The notes beneath the pieces are model-generated. The model saw nothing but the letters and a program-made list of their open reading frames with translations. It did no database searches and was not told where the DNA came from. A stretch of 64,000 nt of DNA from positions 1,353,362 through 1,417,361 of the forward strand of contig BDSI01000017.1 in assembly GCA_003117195.1 (NCBI GenBank), read 5' to 3'. Of the stretch, positions 1 to 11,832 are shown one piece after another. The DNA is from Eudorina sp. 2006-703-Eu-15. Lineage: Eukaryota; Chlorophyta; Chlorophyceae; Chlamydomonadales; Volvocaceae. Positions within the stretch are counted from its first letter, which is position 1. Every line of letters starts with the position of its first letter. The position numbers were made by a program, and so were the translations under genes.

Positions 1-417
1 CTGGTGCATGGGCCCTGGTGCATGGGCCCTTGGTGCATGGGCCCTGGTGCATGGGCCCTTGGTGCATGGGCCCTTGGTGCATGGCCCCTTGGTGCATGGC
101 CCCTTGGTGCATGGCCCCTTGGTGCATGGGCCCTGGTGCATGGGCCCTTGGTGCATGGGCCCCTGGTGCATGGCCCCTTGGTGCATGGCCCCTTGGTGCA
201 TGGCCCCCTGGCGCATGGGCCCTGGTGCATGGGCCCTTGGTGCATGGGCCCTTGGTGCATGGCCCCGTGGTGCATGGCCCCTTGGTGCATGGGCCCTGGT
301 GCATGGGCCCTTGGTGCATGGGCCCCTGGTGCATGGCCCCTTGGTGCATGGCCCCTTGGTGCATGGCCCCTTGGTGCATGGCCCCCTGGCGCATGGCCCC
401 TTGGTGCATGGCCCCAG
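1..417. repeat. 15-bp minisatellite (GC-rich)
   Basis: About 27 head-to-tail copies of a 15-bp unit, ttggtgcatgggccc, with a common variant ending ggcccc and some 14-bp copies. The array runs off the left edge of the window, so its real length is unknown. It stops sharply at about 417 and lies just beyond the predicted 3' end of the minus-strand coiled-coil gene. Long open frames cross it in all three plus frames only because few units contain stop codons. Confidence 0.95.
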
Positions 418-505
418 GAGCGTGGATGTGCGCAAAGACGATCCTCTGTAACCTGCGCTTGACCTTCCCTCGTTGCAGCAGACACATTGAAGCATGGGGG
501 CCATC

Positions 506-3143
506 CTAAGCTGGGCCTCTTGCTCCGCGCTGCTCAGCGCTATCGGTCGCCATAACACTGACATCAAGGACGGCTGCACATGAGTAACGGTATCACGCAT
601 ACCTTGCGCTGAAGGGAGTTGATCTGTTTATCCTTGTTGCGCAGCAAATTCTCAAGCACCTGGACAGCAGAGAGCACAGGCCAACAGCAAGGAATGGCCG
701 TACAGACATACCCGTCGGCGTCTGCGAACAAAACCTGCTGCAGCGCCTGCGCAGTCGGAGTCCCCTAAGCTGCCCAGTAAGGTCCGATCGGTTGCTGATT
801 TGTACACATCGCCTACCCAACGGCGCTCCATGCATCGCGGCCTCCCGCAGACGACGGCTCACCCCGCCCGCTGGCACAAATGCTGGCCTCAATCGTAGCA
901 GTGTAAAACCTAAAGCCAAAAAGCGACACTATGCTCTCCCAACGCAATCCCCTCGCCTTCCCCCCAAACCCTAATCGTACCCGGACACCCTCCGCGGCCT
1001 TCTCGCCGTCCTGCTTGGCGGAGCGCAGGTCAGCCTGCAGCGCCGCCACGTGGTCAGCGCTGGGCAGGGAGCTGAAAGCCGCAATCTCGCCCGAAGCAGC
1101 CGCGGCAACGGCGCCGGCCCCAGGGCTGTTGTTCGCGCTGCCCCCCGCCTGCGCAGCATCGCGCGGGGACGCAGGCGTGGAGCGCGAGCCCGCGGCCTGG
1201 AGGGGGGAACTGGCAGGTCTTAGGCAGAGTACGAACACGCGCGAGACTGGCAATCCGCTCCTCAACTGCGCTTCTTCAGCTCAGTCAAGCGGCCGTCCGG
1301 AATGCCAACCGGGTTGGACGGTTGACAAGTGACCCACATCCGGGCAGAGACATCAACCATGGCCGCGGTACCTTTGAGTACCGTTCATGCTTTCGCGGTA
1401 CGTCGTGCATAATCGGGGCATGCGGTTGCGGCCTCTTTGAGCCCCGCGTGCGCAGCTTGTGCAGAGATCGGATATGCGGCCCCGCCGTTATCCCATAGTA
1501 CTTAAAAGGACCCGCTTTGCCGTCGGTCCGCGTCTATAAGGGAAAACGACTGGTCCCGCATCCCATTCCTCGAAGCCACCCTTACCGCTGCGAACCGCTC
1601 TTGCGCCAGCATGGTCGACGTGCTCTGCTCCTTGTCGCCCTTCCTGACTAGACCCGCCAGCTGCGCCTCGAGCTTGCGCTGTGGGCCCGACAAGGGTTAC
1701 ACGTTCGGGGTGATTTGTGCATAATCTGACAATGGACCCGGAAGGCTCGACGGGAGAAAGGGAAGATAGGAGACGGGGGCGGACGCTGGCTGCGCCAGGA
1801 GGCCCAGATATTTCGGCTCCCCGGCGAAATCCTAATCCTCACGCACAGTGGGTGGTTTACAAGGCGCTGAATTGCCTTGTTCACGATGGGAACAGACCAA
1901 AACGAACGCCAACGCTGGTTGATTTCGCACCCGTCGTAAGTTTGCAGGGTTTGCACAGTCCAGATCACGACCGCTAACCTGTTCTGCCAACCGAGATGCC
2001 GCATCAACAGTGTGCGACTGGGGTTGTCGTTCCAACAAGGGTGCGGTCCATGACACGCTGCACATGAGGTGCTGAAGGCGGAGAGGCGCGGGATGTGGGG
2101 GCGCGTCCGCGTACTACCGAGCCCTCTTCGGCGGGTAAGGGGCAATCGACGGTCGCAGCACCTGAAGATCGGTGTTGTATGGTAACATGCGTAATGTCGC
2201 ACCTTTTCAACTTTTATGCTTGCCAGCTCTTTGGCCATGTTCGCCACCTCCCTGGAGGGGTGTGGCCACGCATACAGCAGGTTAAGTGCGTCCAGCATAT
2301 GTTCGGCGCGCAACGTTTGGGAAAGCTTGGCTCGCGCCTCCGAACAATCGCTGAGAGTTCTGTTCTGCTCCGAACCTACTTGATGGCTACGGCGCCACCC
2401 CCATGACGCAACAGACAATGTGAAAATGAGCGGCAGTAACCACGCAAGCCACATGCGCCGCTGCTGGCCTTTGCAGGCAGGAGCAGGCAGGACCCTAGGA
2501 GCCTGGTCAGGATAAGTGGCAAATGACCCCGCGTGTTCCAAGACTATCCCATATGGTTGCGATCAAGCCTTACACTTCCATTGTCAGGGAGCGCTCCTTG
2601 AGAAGGCGCATGTCTTGCTCGCCCTGATTCAGCGCCCTAACACAAGGGGGAGGGCAAGCGGGTAGTCGAGGAGCCGCGAGCGGTGTAGAAATAGATTAGC
2701 TGCAGTTCTGGAGGCCTTTTCGCATCCAATCAATCAGGTGACCCGCCAAGGCCCTAACCAACCCGGTATTACATACCTGTCCTTGGCGTACACTCCCGCC
2801 TTCAAGGTCATGACCTCTTTACGAACATCGTCAAGCTCTTTGTCCTTGACTTTGATTGTGTTTTGTAACCTGCCAAGGCACGCAATGCAGCTTGCAGTGG
2901 CTGGAAAACTGACGTTCCGCCATGCCGCCCAGGCAACTCACCGCAACACTTCCGCGGAAGCGGAGCCAGAGCGTGAAACACGATCATCAGCTGCTGCTGA
3001 TTTAAAATCCTTAGAAACTTGGCTTGGGCTATCTTTACCGCTATCACCCTGCAGCAGGCACCCCGAGAGCTCATGCACTGCCCTTGCAACCGCAGACACA
3101 ATACTTTGCATAAATAACGTATTCGCACCGCTGCGGATTCCAT
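506..3143 (-). CDS. Coiled-coil protein with one putative transmembrane segment
   Basis: Family not recognised. Nine exons keep a single frame when spliced: 3143-3129, 3048-2942, 2869-2777, 2636-2576, 2502-2203, 1678-1586, 1196-981, 659-603, 529-506, giving about 321 residues. Residues about 30-92 are heptad-like and charged (for example KVKDKELDDVRKEV), suggesting a coiled coil. A hydrophobic stretch, WLAWLLPLIFTLSVASWGW, at about residues 110-128 could be a membrane anchor. Further charged helical segments follow (RKLEAQLAGLVRKGDKEQST; ADHVAALQADLRSAKQDGEK; ENLLRNKDKQINSLQRK). Middle exons have good donors (GTATGT, GTGAGT, GTAAGG). The tiny first exon (5 residues), the acceptor at 2502 and the last exon are the weakest parts. 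If the 2502 acceptor is wrong, the membrane segment is intronic. Lies tail-to-head downstream of HYLS1 on the same strand. Confidence 0.5.
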
Positions 3144-4244
3144 GGTTTACTCAGTCGAAAGGTTACGTCGCACGATGTGGCGAGGACCCCAAGATGACAG
3201 CAGCGCTAGTGGGTTAAAAATCAATAAGCAATAGAATTAAGAAAATTTGTAGACAGGCGGACATGCAGGACGTCTAATATTGGAATATGTACGATCGCCG
3301 AGAGCTTCTTCGCGATGACCCTCTTGCAAGCAGTGGTTTTAGTTTTGTCCACAGTAAGATCATTAAATCTATTATATGTATGCATAGATGTACTGCTACG
3401 CTTCGCGTGCACGCACTTTCTGGAATTTAAACAGTTTTCGGTAACCGCGCGTGGAACATAATCTTGCCGTGGATTCCGTCTTCTAGGGAGCTGTGAGAGG
3501 CCCGAAGGTGGTATGATTAGAAACTGTGTATGGAACTTCCATCGGACAGTGCAAGCTGGTGCATTCCCTACGACACCTAATGTCATGGTGCTTACATGTT
3601 GGTTGAGACATGTTGATTTATACCGTACTGTTGCCGCATCTGCCATAGCGATTGAACAGCGACTTCTGCGGGAAGCCTGAGGTTGAGGTTTCGTGAAGCG
3701 GCCGGCCCTGAACCACGGGTCCTGACGCACAAGTCGCGATCCGTAACGTCGCTCAGAGACACGAACTGTTCATTCAGTACGCACATGATTGACATGCTCG
3801 ATTCCTGTATGAGCACATGTCCAAACTACAGTTCGTGCGCGAGGAATCCCTACACACGCTCTACACACGACACATATACACATATATCTGCTTCACCGGT
3901 GAAGTGCCACACATAGTCTCAGTGTGGCGCGCCGTCAACCCGTCAGCTTTTTCCCGGAAAGACAATGCGGAGAGCCAGAAGTGATCTCCACCTGCAATTA
4001 TTGACGTTTGCTCCGCGAGAAACTTTCCCAGGGGCCACAGTCTTTCCAATTGAGGCAGTCTTCATACGCGTACAACCCGCCAGGACTTAGTGCGTGGGCC
4101 ATCAGGATTCCAAAACGCCCCCACGTGAACGTTATTCCTACTTAGCCTGGCTGTTAGCTCGTCTACCACACTCGCACGTCGACATCTAAATCCGAAGCTG
4201 CAAGGGTTCAGTGCTGTAACCGAACGTCATCCGCGCCCAACAGC
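3144..4244. other. Intergenic: HYLS1 3' side to coiled-coil gene 5' side
   Basis: About 1.1 kb between two minus-strand genes. It must hold the 3' UTR of the HYLS1-like gene and the promoter of the coiled-coil gene. It is more AT-rich than the genes. Short open frames occur but none has convincing codon usage plus splice sites. I see no clear TGTAA on the minus strand close to the 4245 stop. Confidence 0.5.
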
Positions 4245-6772
4245 TTAGTTCTGCTCTCTTAGCCGCATGCGGGTTTGCCAACGCAACTCGTCACGGCGGT
4301 TAGCGGTCGGCGCCTCGACTGCGGCACCCAGTTCTTTCTTTGTTCGTGCACGCGTCTCACGCAGTCTCCGCTGCCTCTCCGCCTCCTCGGCGGCATGCAG
4401 ACTAGCGAAGTGGCTGTGGAAGTTGACGGGCTTCCGGCTGGTGCCTCGACTGGCCCCGCTCGCCTGCTTCAGGAACCTGGTAGGACGGAACGGGGCCATC
4501 CGCCTGGAGCGTCAGGCATGGGTTTCCTAAACAATGGCTCTACCTCTTCCCATCCGACTTTTGCTTGGCATGTGCCGGCTGCTCATTGACCGGGCACGTA
4601 CGGGGAGGCACGGCTTGCCGTGTCGCAAGGCCACGAGGTCTATGACCCCAATCCGGCAACCTAATCGCCCGCGAAAGCCTAGCACAGGAAGCGTTCGGCG
4701 TGACGCCTCACATCCAGTTGCACATCAATCCTCACCAGTGCTGTCATGAATTTGGGCCGTGCACTCTGTACCTGTTCTGGCTCCACTCCTGCTGCAGTTG
4801 CTGGTAGCGCTGTACACGGTCGACCTTCTTAGCGCCGGTGCCACGCTTCGAGCCGGTGGAGTAGGACGAAAAAGCGCGGCTGGCGAAGCTCCGGTTGCTT
4901 GCCTGCGCACATAACGGCGCATCCGTAAAGGGGCCAGCCTTCGACAGGAACCTCCATGTGCAACTAGTGTTCGACAGCGCTGTGGAGTTCTCCGCGTAGG
5001 CTTTGCGCACGGATGTGAAGTACTGGAACCGATAGACCAACCTCCGGTTCAAGGCAACGACGCATAATCTGCTCCCTCAGCCAGGCCATCGGTCAGACTT
5101 GCAAACCATCTGGCCCATTTACGCGGACCTCTGAAGGGCGTCATACCTGGGGACTCAGTTGGCCGTGCATGAGCTGTGCGTCGGCAAGATGAGGGTCTTG
5201 CCCTGAGCCACCGCGCCCGCGGAGCCACGCCGCATATGGGTCATTGGCGGCAGGACGCTCAACACCACCTGGACCGCCCGGCAAGCTTGGCGGCCATCGC
5301 CCGTCTTGCATGAAGTTCCCCGGCTGCGGGGCGTATCTGTTAGTGCCAGATGGTCCCACGTCGCAGTCCGCACATCCTTCCGTATGACGACCAGCCAGGA
5401 ACCTGCAGGTGCGCGACCAGCGGCCACCAACACTTTCCTTAGAAAGCCAAAGACGTGTGGTCGATGTGGTGGTGGTTGTTCAAATCACCCTGATACTTGT
5501 CCATACACCCAGAGCGAAAAAAGGACATAGTATGACGCCGATGCCAGTACCCGTTTAAAACTCACTTGCTGCACGCACCCCGCTCCTGCGGTGGCCCCAG
5601 GCCCAGGCCGTGCGCCTTTTGCTGCTGGTCCTTCGTCGCTACAGCCGTGGCAGGTCGCTGGGATCGTGCCTCCATGGACAGCCGAGTGCCCACTGCAGCC
5701 CTCCCAACCATGTCGCCCGGCTGCAACTGGTGGTTTGGGATGCACGGAACGAGCAGATGGTGTTGAGGATACCGGTACACTATTGCACCTTTCAACAGTT
5801 AGTAATGTAACCGTTACAAGGTGGACCCGTATCCCGACCCGTTAGTGTTGTGGGTGGTAACTATACGTACCTTGACAGCTGTTACGATGCTTCCACAATG
5901 TGTGCACAGAATTTCACACCACCTATGCAGGTCAGTTCAAGCAACCGTTCTGCAAAATGTGGCCCGTCCCCTGCGGCGCCTCTCACCGTTGATTCACTCA
6001 ATGTCGCCCGCTCGAAATGCGCCGAAAGGTCGCTGTGGTCATGGTTAGGTAAACCCCGGTCGGCTGCCGAACCCCCGACCGCTTGGCCAGACACTCGAAC
6101 CCTATTCGCCCAGGTCCCGTGAACGTCAGGGCTGAGATCGGAGCCGCCAGTGGCACCCTGCTGTCCATCAGCCGTGTGGCAGAAGCGGCACGACATGGTG
6201 GGGTCATCCTCTTCGTCACTGTCATGGTCGTAACAGTCATCACTGTACCCGCCGCTTGCCAGTTGGTCCTCAGCACGACAATTGCCTGCTTTGTGGCCAA
6301 TTCCTTGACCAATGTTTTGAGGCGGTAACCTGCTGGCGAGTTTCCTGTGATCAAGCGTCGGCGCGGCCCCATGTGCGGGGCTCGTGTAGCCGTAGCCGTA
6401 ATTGAAGTTTGCGGATGCCGAGGCTGCCGCGGTCCTTGTCAAAGGTTCGCTGGTCAGCTGCCCCTGGGCCCGTCCCTGGAAGTTGTCCAGGATGCTGCCA
6501 GTAGCCCGCGGTAGCCCTTGAGCCGATTTGTTAAGGTCGTTACCCGCACCTGGGGGGCGTCTGGGATTTAGCATTGCCTCACAAAGCAGCCAAATAAACA
6601 GTGAATTACCTTGTAAGTTTGATGCGCCTTGCATCGGCAGAGCAGGGCTGTTGTCCGGTGGCTTGTCATCAAAGTCAATGTTCATATCCTTCAGGATAGC
6701 AACAACCTGTTCGTCAGGAAGGTCATGGCCCAGAAGGCGTAATTGTTCCTTTAACGCTTTCAGGTCAATCAT
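4245..6772 (-). CDS. HYLS1: HYLS1-like centriolar and ciliogenesis protein
   Basis: HYLS1 is a centriole outer-wall protein needed for cilium formation. The ATG at 6772 opens exon 1 (6772-6610): LKEQLRLLGHDLPDEQVV resembles the conserved HYLS1 N-terminal helix. Exon 2 begins at 6549 (phase fits) and carries low-complexity sequence and an acidic patch, YDHDSDEEDD; its 3' end is unresolved. Later exons join in phase: 5720-5566, 5408-5147, 4902-4772, 4476-4245. The last two create DRVQRYQQLQQEWSQNRFLK, the typical C-terminal pattern (D.V.RY..Y...W), followed after a charged helix by RRDELRWQTRMRL, matching the family's LRW.VR block near the stop. I did not find the HYLS-1 box (the basic KRKVLRRKPDGE-like motif) between these regions; it may be lost or sit in an exon I missed. 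Total length is over 430 residues, longer than the animal protein (about 300). Confidence 0.65.
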
Positions 6773-8687
6773 GTCTGTCCCTCTTCAACACGCTTGATTG
6801 GGCAAACGACACCTGTCGATTCCTAACGACTGTATAATTTCAATCAATAAGCTTGAAATCGCATGCGGTAATTTAATTAACAGACACGAGAAACGATTAA
6901 AGAACATGGCCAATCCACATGGCAAATCCAGCTCTCGAGCTCTGGCAGGAAAACGAGATCCATACGTACGGCTTTGCATGACAGCAACGACTCGTGATAC
7001 AGGAGCGGAACGCAGACACGTGTCTATGGTAATACATTAATTTAGAACGTTTCAAACACATCGGCCCTGTTGCACCTTTCTAAGGATTGGTGCAACTACC
7101 GTATAACCACATGAATCTATGGCCCTCACCGAACTGGTACAGGACATGTTGACTCTTACGCTAGCTCCCAACAGGCGATGTGAGCATTTGGCAGGGTACA
7201 GAAACCTAGCCAGCTCGGCTCTGTTGGCCAGGCTCCTTGGGAACAGTTGGGAGACCCGTGGAGACGCAGGGAGACCGCGCATCGGTCGCCCGGGTCGCCG
7301 CAGCCGGTCATCATTTCGTGCCCGCTCTAGTACCTCACGGATCTGTATCTGCACACATAGACGAAGCTGGGAAGGGCTCGGCTGGGCTTTGGAAAACCTC
7401 TGCTGTAACTTGCACGGCATACGACAACCGCACCACCTGATGAACTCCACCAGGACGCAATTGCCCGGCGAAATCACGCACCGCGCATACACGTGCACAG
7501 CACGGTCGTCCAACTAGCAAGGTGGGAGACATTCACTATGACGGACCACAAGAAAGTTTCATCAATTTACAAACCCTGGTACAGTGTCGAACAGTGGACG
7601 ATGGTGCGGTGGAGAGCACCGCACCTGTCATCGGTGACAGCCGAAACCTGTTTAACCCGCAATACGAAGGGAAAGTCACAGTATTGGTATAACCCACATT
7701 GCAACTGTACAAGTACTACGAGAGTGCCTGCCATGTTTAGGGAAACCATATGCTTGTTAGGACACGTTAGGACCTATGCCGCTTAGGTCCTCAAATGCAA
7801 CGTGACTTGCAGATGTTTCGGACGAACTGTACTCAATTTGACATGGGGGACATTGACCTGGACTGCATGGCTGAGTTGTAACACCAAGGGTAACACTGCC
7901 CCTTTGTGCCTGTATGGACAGGGCCGCAACCCGGTCACGACTTTACAGCGTTAATGTCAAACGTTCGATGCTTCATGCGAATGATAAATTTGCCAGGCCT
8001 TTGGAGGGCCGGCGCAGATGGAGACATGGGCCGGGATGCTCTGCAAGACCCTACAGGCCCGCTGTCGGACGGCACACCGAGAACGTGATGGTAGCGATGA
8101 TCAATGCCAACACGCGCTGGACTGGCAGAACCAACTTAACCCGTCTGCATCAGCTTGTTTGGCGTAACAGTTGCTCCGCTCCGCTCGTCTGTTCCAACCA
8201 CTCTTCCACGCGAGTTATGCACATATCAGGTCATGTTACGATGAATCTTGGTTTGATGTTGTAGTATGCGAGCGTATGTACAACGCGATAAAAGCTTCTT
8301 CAGTTTGGCGCAGTTCTGGATCCAACATGAGCGACCCGTTGGCCTAGCTGCCGCGCATAAAGAATTATAATGCCCCAAGTCAACATATATATACAGGATT
8401 TCTGTTCCAGTAACTGTCTATCCATACAGGTCCTTTGCTGCTCTTGTGCTTAGAGCACGACGCACTGTGCCAGGGAAGCTGCCAAATCGGCAGGCATTGT
8501 TGATTTTGCTATCTATTCAGTTAAGCATACGGCGCTGGCTAAGAATTGACGAAACTTCTCAGTTTCAGACCTTCACCTACCCTCCGTCCCTAAATTATAC
8601 GAATACACTAAATGCTTCGAGCAAATTATGTCTAATGCCTATGGTCAGCGAAAGGGGCCCTTAAATCAGGTCTAGTGACTCAGGCAG
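6773..8687. other. Divergent intergenic region between HYLS1-like and TSNAXIP1-like genes
   Basis: 1.9 kb separate the two start codons, so both promoters should lie here. The sequence is comparatively AT-rich (for example around 6790-6900 and 8280-8400, including tatatatac at about 8385). Open frames such as an ATG at 7538 (82 codons) lack GC-rich third positions and splice context typical of the flanking genes; I do not call them. Confidence 0.5.
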
Positions 8688-10799
8688 ATGTCACGCGGTG
8701 GAGTGCTAACGGCAACATACCTCGAAGGTGCAAACCCTGATGAGGAGCTGCTACCGTAAGTTTGGAGCGAATAGCTGTTACCGTTGGCAGGAAGTCAAAT
8801 CATATATAACCCTCAACTGCGAACCGGCAGGTCGCTGCACCATGACCTGCAGTGGCAGCGCAACGACGTGCGCATCTTTGCGCACGCGGCAGCAGAGACC
8901 CAGGTGGCGATAAAGGACGCCCTTGCGAGCAAGTTTGCTAAATCAGGAACGGACGTAATAACCCAAAGTGCGAACGACCCGGGTTTCCTGGAGGTAAGTC
9001 TGCGTGCCGGCGCGGTGTGCTGGTCACAGAGGTATCCTCGCCTCAGAAGGCGGCCTGGCCCAAGTGTCACATTAATCCTGGCCATTGGTCCCAGGTGTTT
9101 GACGGTACCCGCCCTCTCGCGAACCCCTCTTAAACCCGGCCCACACAAAACTTCCGCCGCTACCCACGCCAGGTGTTTCCCCGTGTGGCCAGCCGGCCAC
9201 CAAAGCTGCTCCAGGAGTTGGAGGCCATCCTGGTTGACCGGCTGCGTGCCAATGACAAGGCGGCCAGTGTGGGGCCGCTGGGCTGCGCCCGGGACCGGGA
9301 TCCGAAGCTGTCCGCCAACCTCTCCCTGGACGGACACCGACAGGTGGGGCAGCACCGGGAGCCGGGCCGAGCAGCTGGAGACTGGGATGATGCGCGGCTT
9401 GGGAGTTTGGAAGGATTGGGCGGCGGGGTTGGGGGTCCGTGAGGCGGACCGGGCAGGCATTGACGGATGCGGGACGCCGCTTGGCGACTGCCACACGCAC
9501 AAGTCCATGAGCGCATCGCGCCCTGGCCCCTCCTCCTCTCTTCTGCCCTCCCCGGCCCGCAGGTGCTGGGTGCGTTCGTGACGGGATTCTCCACGTATGC
9601 GCCGCTGCTCAGCCGCATCCAGGCGGAGTTTGACCGGGCGCTCAATGAGGGCCTGCGGAGCGCGCAGGTGCGTGTGCAGTCGTGTGCCTGCTGGTCGCCT
9701 GGCGGGCCGGGGGGGTGGGAGTTGGCGGTTGGAGCGCTGGAGAGTGGCCGCAGCAGGCTCAACAGAGGATGCACGTAGGCTCCCAAGGGCCTCCGATTGG
9801 AAAACAAACAACCGCGGGGCGGTGAGACACCCACCCGCCTGGTAAAGCGCATGAAAGCTTAGGAGGGGGCCCGGGGCCGCACGGGACGGGAGGGGGCGGC
9901 CGCGTCAGGTGCTGGTGCGAGAGTCGCGGCCGCGTATGCCCGGGCGGCTGTGGAAGAGGTCCCGATCAGTTTCCGCTGGCGAGGAAGACGCACGGCCGCA
10001 ACCCCGTCCCGCTCGCTGCGCCCCGACGCCCCTCTGCGTCGCCGTCCGATTTCGCAGGAGAACGTGGAGATGCGGTACGCAATGGCCCGCAATGAGCTGG
10101 CCCGGGAGAAGGCCACCGCGGAGGTCCGCGGACAGGTGCTCTCAGGTGCGGTGCGGAAGCGGCGCAGAAAGAAGCTGTCTGGATAGAAAAAGAAGCAAGC
10201 CCAAGTCTGCATTAAACAATCAATCATGGAAATGTGTGGAGGCGTCGCCGCAAGCACCTCGTTCGTGGCCGCTGCCCAGCGAATGAACATACCAAGAACA
10301 CGAACGGAAGAAGGGAAGGACGCAGGCGCAGAGGGACTTGGATGGTGGGCGTCAGGATATGGGCCGTGCCACTCGGGCGCTGCCGCGCGTCACTTCCCAT
10401 CCACTCCCCATCCCCAGACCCGACACGTCGAACGGGTCGGGGGTCGCGCACCCATCCCGCCGCACTGTCCCCCCGGCCGCTCAGAGGACCTGGCCTTCCG
10501 CGCTTCGGCGCTGGCGCGGCTCCAGGAGCTGCGAGACCGAGCTGCCCGGGCGGAGAAGAAGAAGCTGACGGCGGAGAAGGACCTGCGGGAGGCGCTGTGA
10601 GTCGGAGGCGGGGGCCTAACCAAAGAGCGGGGTTACCGCTCCGTTGCGCGGGGTCGTTCGAGTCGTTCGGCGGGGCTTGCGGTACTTGCGGTTGTTGGCG
10701 GTGCAGTGCTATACGTGCGGGTGGCGCGGCGACGGCACCCGGGCCCCTCGCACAGCGGCGGCTGGGTGACGTGGTACAGCTGAGGTCCTTCTGCACTGA

Positions 10800-10841
<42 letters not shown>

Positions 10842-11757
10842 GTCATCATCACATTACCGCCTGCTTCCCACCTCCAGTGCTCTCGAGCGCCACACCCTTC
10901 GCTCCTCATCATCCTCCGTATCGTCCCGTCCTCTCCCTTATCGCCGCCTCCAGCTCCGAGCAGGCCCGCATGCGCAGCCTGGTGGATCAGCTCCGAGCCT
11001 CCAACGCCAAGCTCACGGAGCTGCTGGCGGAGGAGGACCGCTGGGCCACGAAGCCGCTCAGCAACCAGATCAAGTCGCTGAAGATAGGGCCACTTACGAA
11101 AGAGGTGCTGAGGGGCGGAGGTGGCGAGGGAAGGGAAGGGAAGGGAAGGAGAGGGGTCGGTAAAGCACCGGAAGCCCCTCCAGCCCAGGGCGAAGAAGGC
11201 GCGGGCGGGAAGTCGTCGGCGTCCCCCGGGGAGTTTACCCCCGAACGGCTCCGTGGCGCCGCTCCGTTGGCGTGACGGCGCACTGCATCTCATGCGGCTC
11301 CGCCGCCGGGTGCCCCATCATCATAATCATCGGCACCACCATCCCCAACATCAGCTCCATGGTGCACTCCCCCTGCGCTCCCCAGGACGAGGCCTTCCTG
11401 GAGCAGGAACTGGGCGGCATGGAGCTGACGCAATCCTCCAGCAACATGCTCACATCCGCGCTGGGGGCCTTCTCATCCCTCAGCACAGCGCGGGCTGTGT
11501 CGGGCACAGTGCCTCTGATGCCCGGCATGTCGTCGGTCAGCGCCGCCGCGGCCGCCTCGGCGACAGCAACGACGGCGCCCGACGCGGCGGGGCACGGCAG
11601 CAGTGGCGGCGTGGCGGCCGTAGGCAGCGGCGGCGCGGGGCCCAGTGGCGGCTGGCAGCTGGGCGCGGGGTCGCAGCAGGCATCCGAGCTGTTGGATCCC
11701 AGCGAGACGTCCTTCCCCGCAACAGACGAAGCCTCGGAACCACGGGTCGGCGGCTGA
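8688..11757 (+). CDS. TSNAXIP1 N-terminal-domain coiled-coil protein
   Basis: Eight exons agree in phase: 8688-8755, 8831-8993, 9173-9343, 9563-9667, 10058-10145, 10485-10596, 10954-11104, 11386-11757, giving about 409 residues. Residues about 78-200 match the translin-associated-factor-X-interacting protein 1 N-terminal family: PPKLLQELEAILVDRL, then FVTGFSTYAPLLSRIQAEFD, which corresponds to the family's F..YKPLLS.I..EY core, then a charged helix (NVEMRYAMARNELAREKA). Residues about 200-286 continue as coiled coil (RLQELRDRAARAEKKK; MRSLVDQLRASNAKLTELL). The last exon is Ser/Ala/Gly-rich. In animals this family is testis- and cilium-associated; a basal-body or flagellar role here is inference. 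An AATAAA lies at 11861-11866. Short exon-like pieces further downstream (12.4-13.7 kb) could be extra 3' exons, but phases do not support joining them. Confidence 0.7.
10801..10852. repeat. (TCA)n microsatellite
   Basis: A nearly pure run of about 17 TCA triplets with one interruption (cgt). It lies in the sixth intron of the TSNAXIP1-like gene. A similar run occurs at 57103-57146. Confidence 0.95.
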
Positions 11758-11802
11758 GGGGCATGTGGGGCGCGATACAGGGCTGGGCTGGGTGCTGCCA
11801 GT

Positions 11803-11832
11803 CTCACCCTGGCTGAAACCAGCCAGGGTGAG
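11803..11832 (+). other. Perfect 12-bp hairpin in the 3' UTR
   Basis: ctcaccctggct at 11803-11814 is exactly complementary to agccagggtgag at 11821-11832, leaving a 6-nt loop (gaaacc). It begins 46 nt after the TGA of the TSNAXIP1-like gene and precedes an AATAAA at 11861-11866, so it should be transcribed in that gene's 3' UTR. Function unknown. Confidence 0.7.

Noticed and set aside
4..509. Three overlapping open frames of about 150 codons in plus frames
   Set aside because: They are translations of the 15-bp minisatellite (repeats of GAWPL-type units), not genes.
7493..7786. Plus-strand frame with ATG at 7538
   Set aside because: Short, AT-rich codons, no similarity; probably upstream region of the flanking genes.
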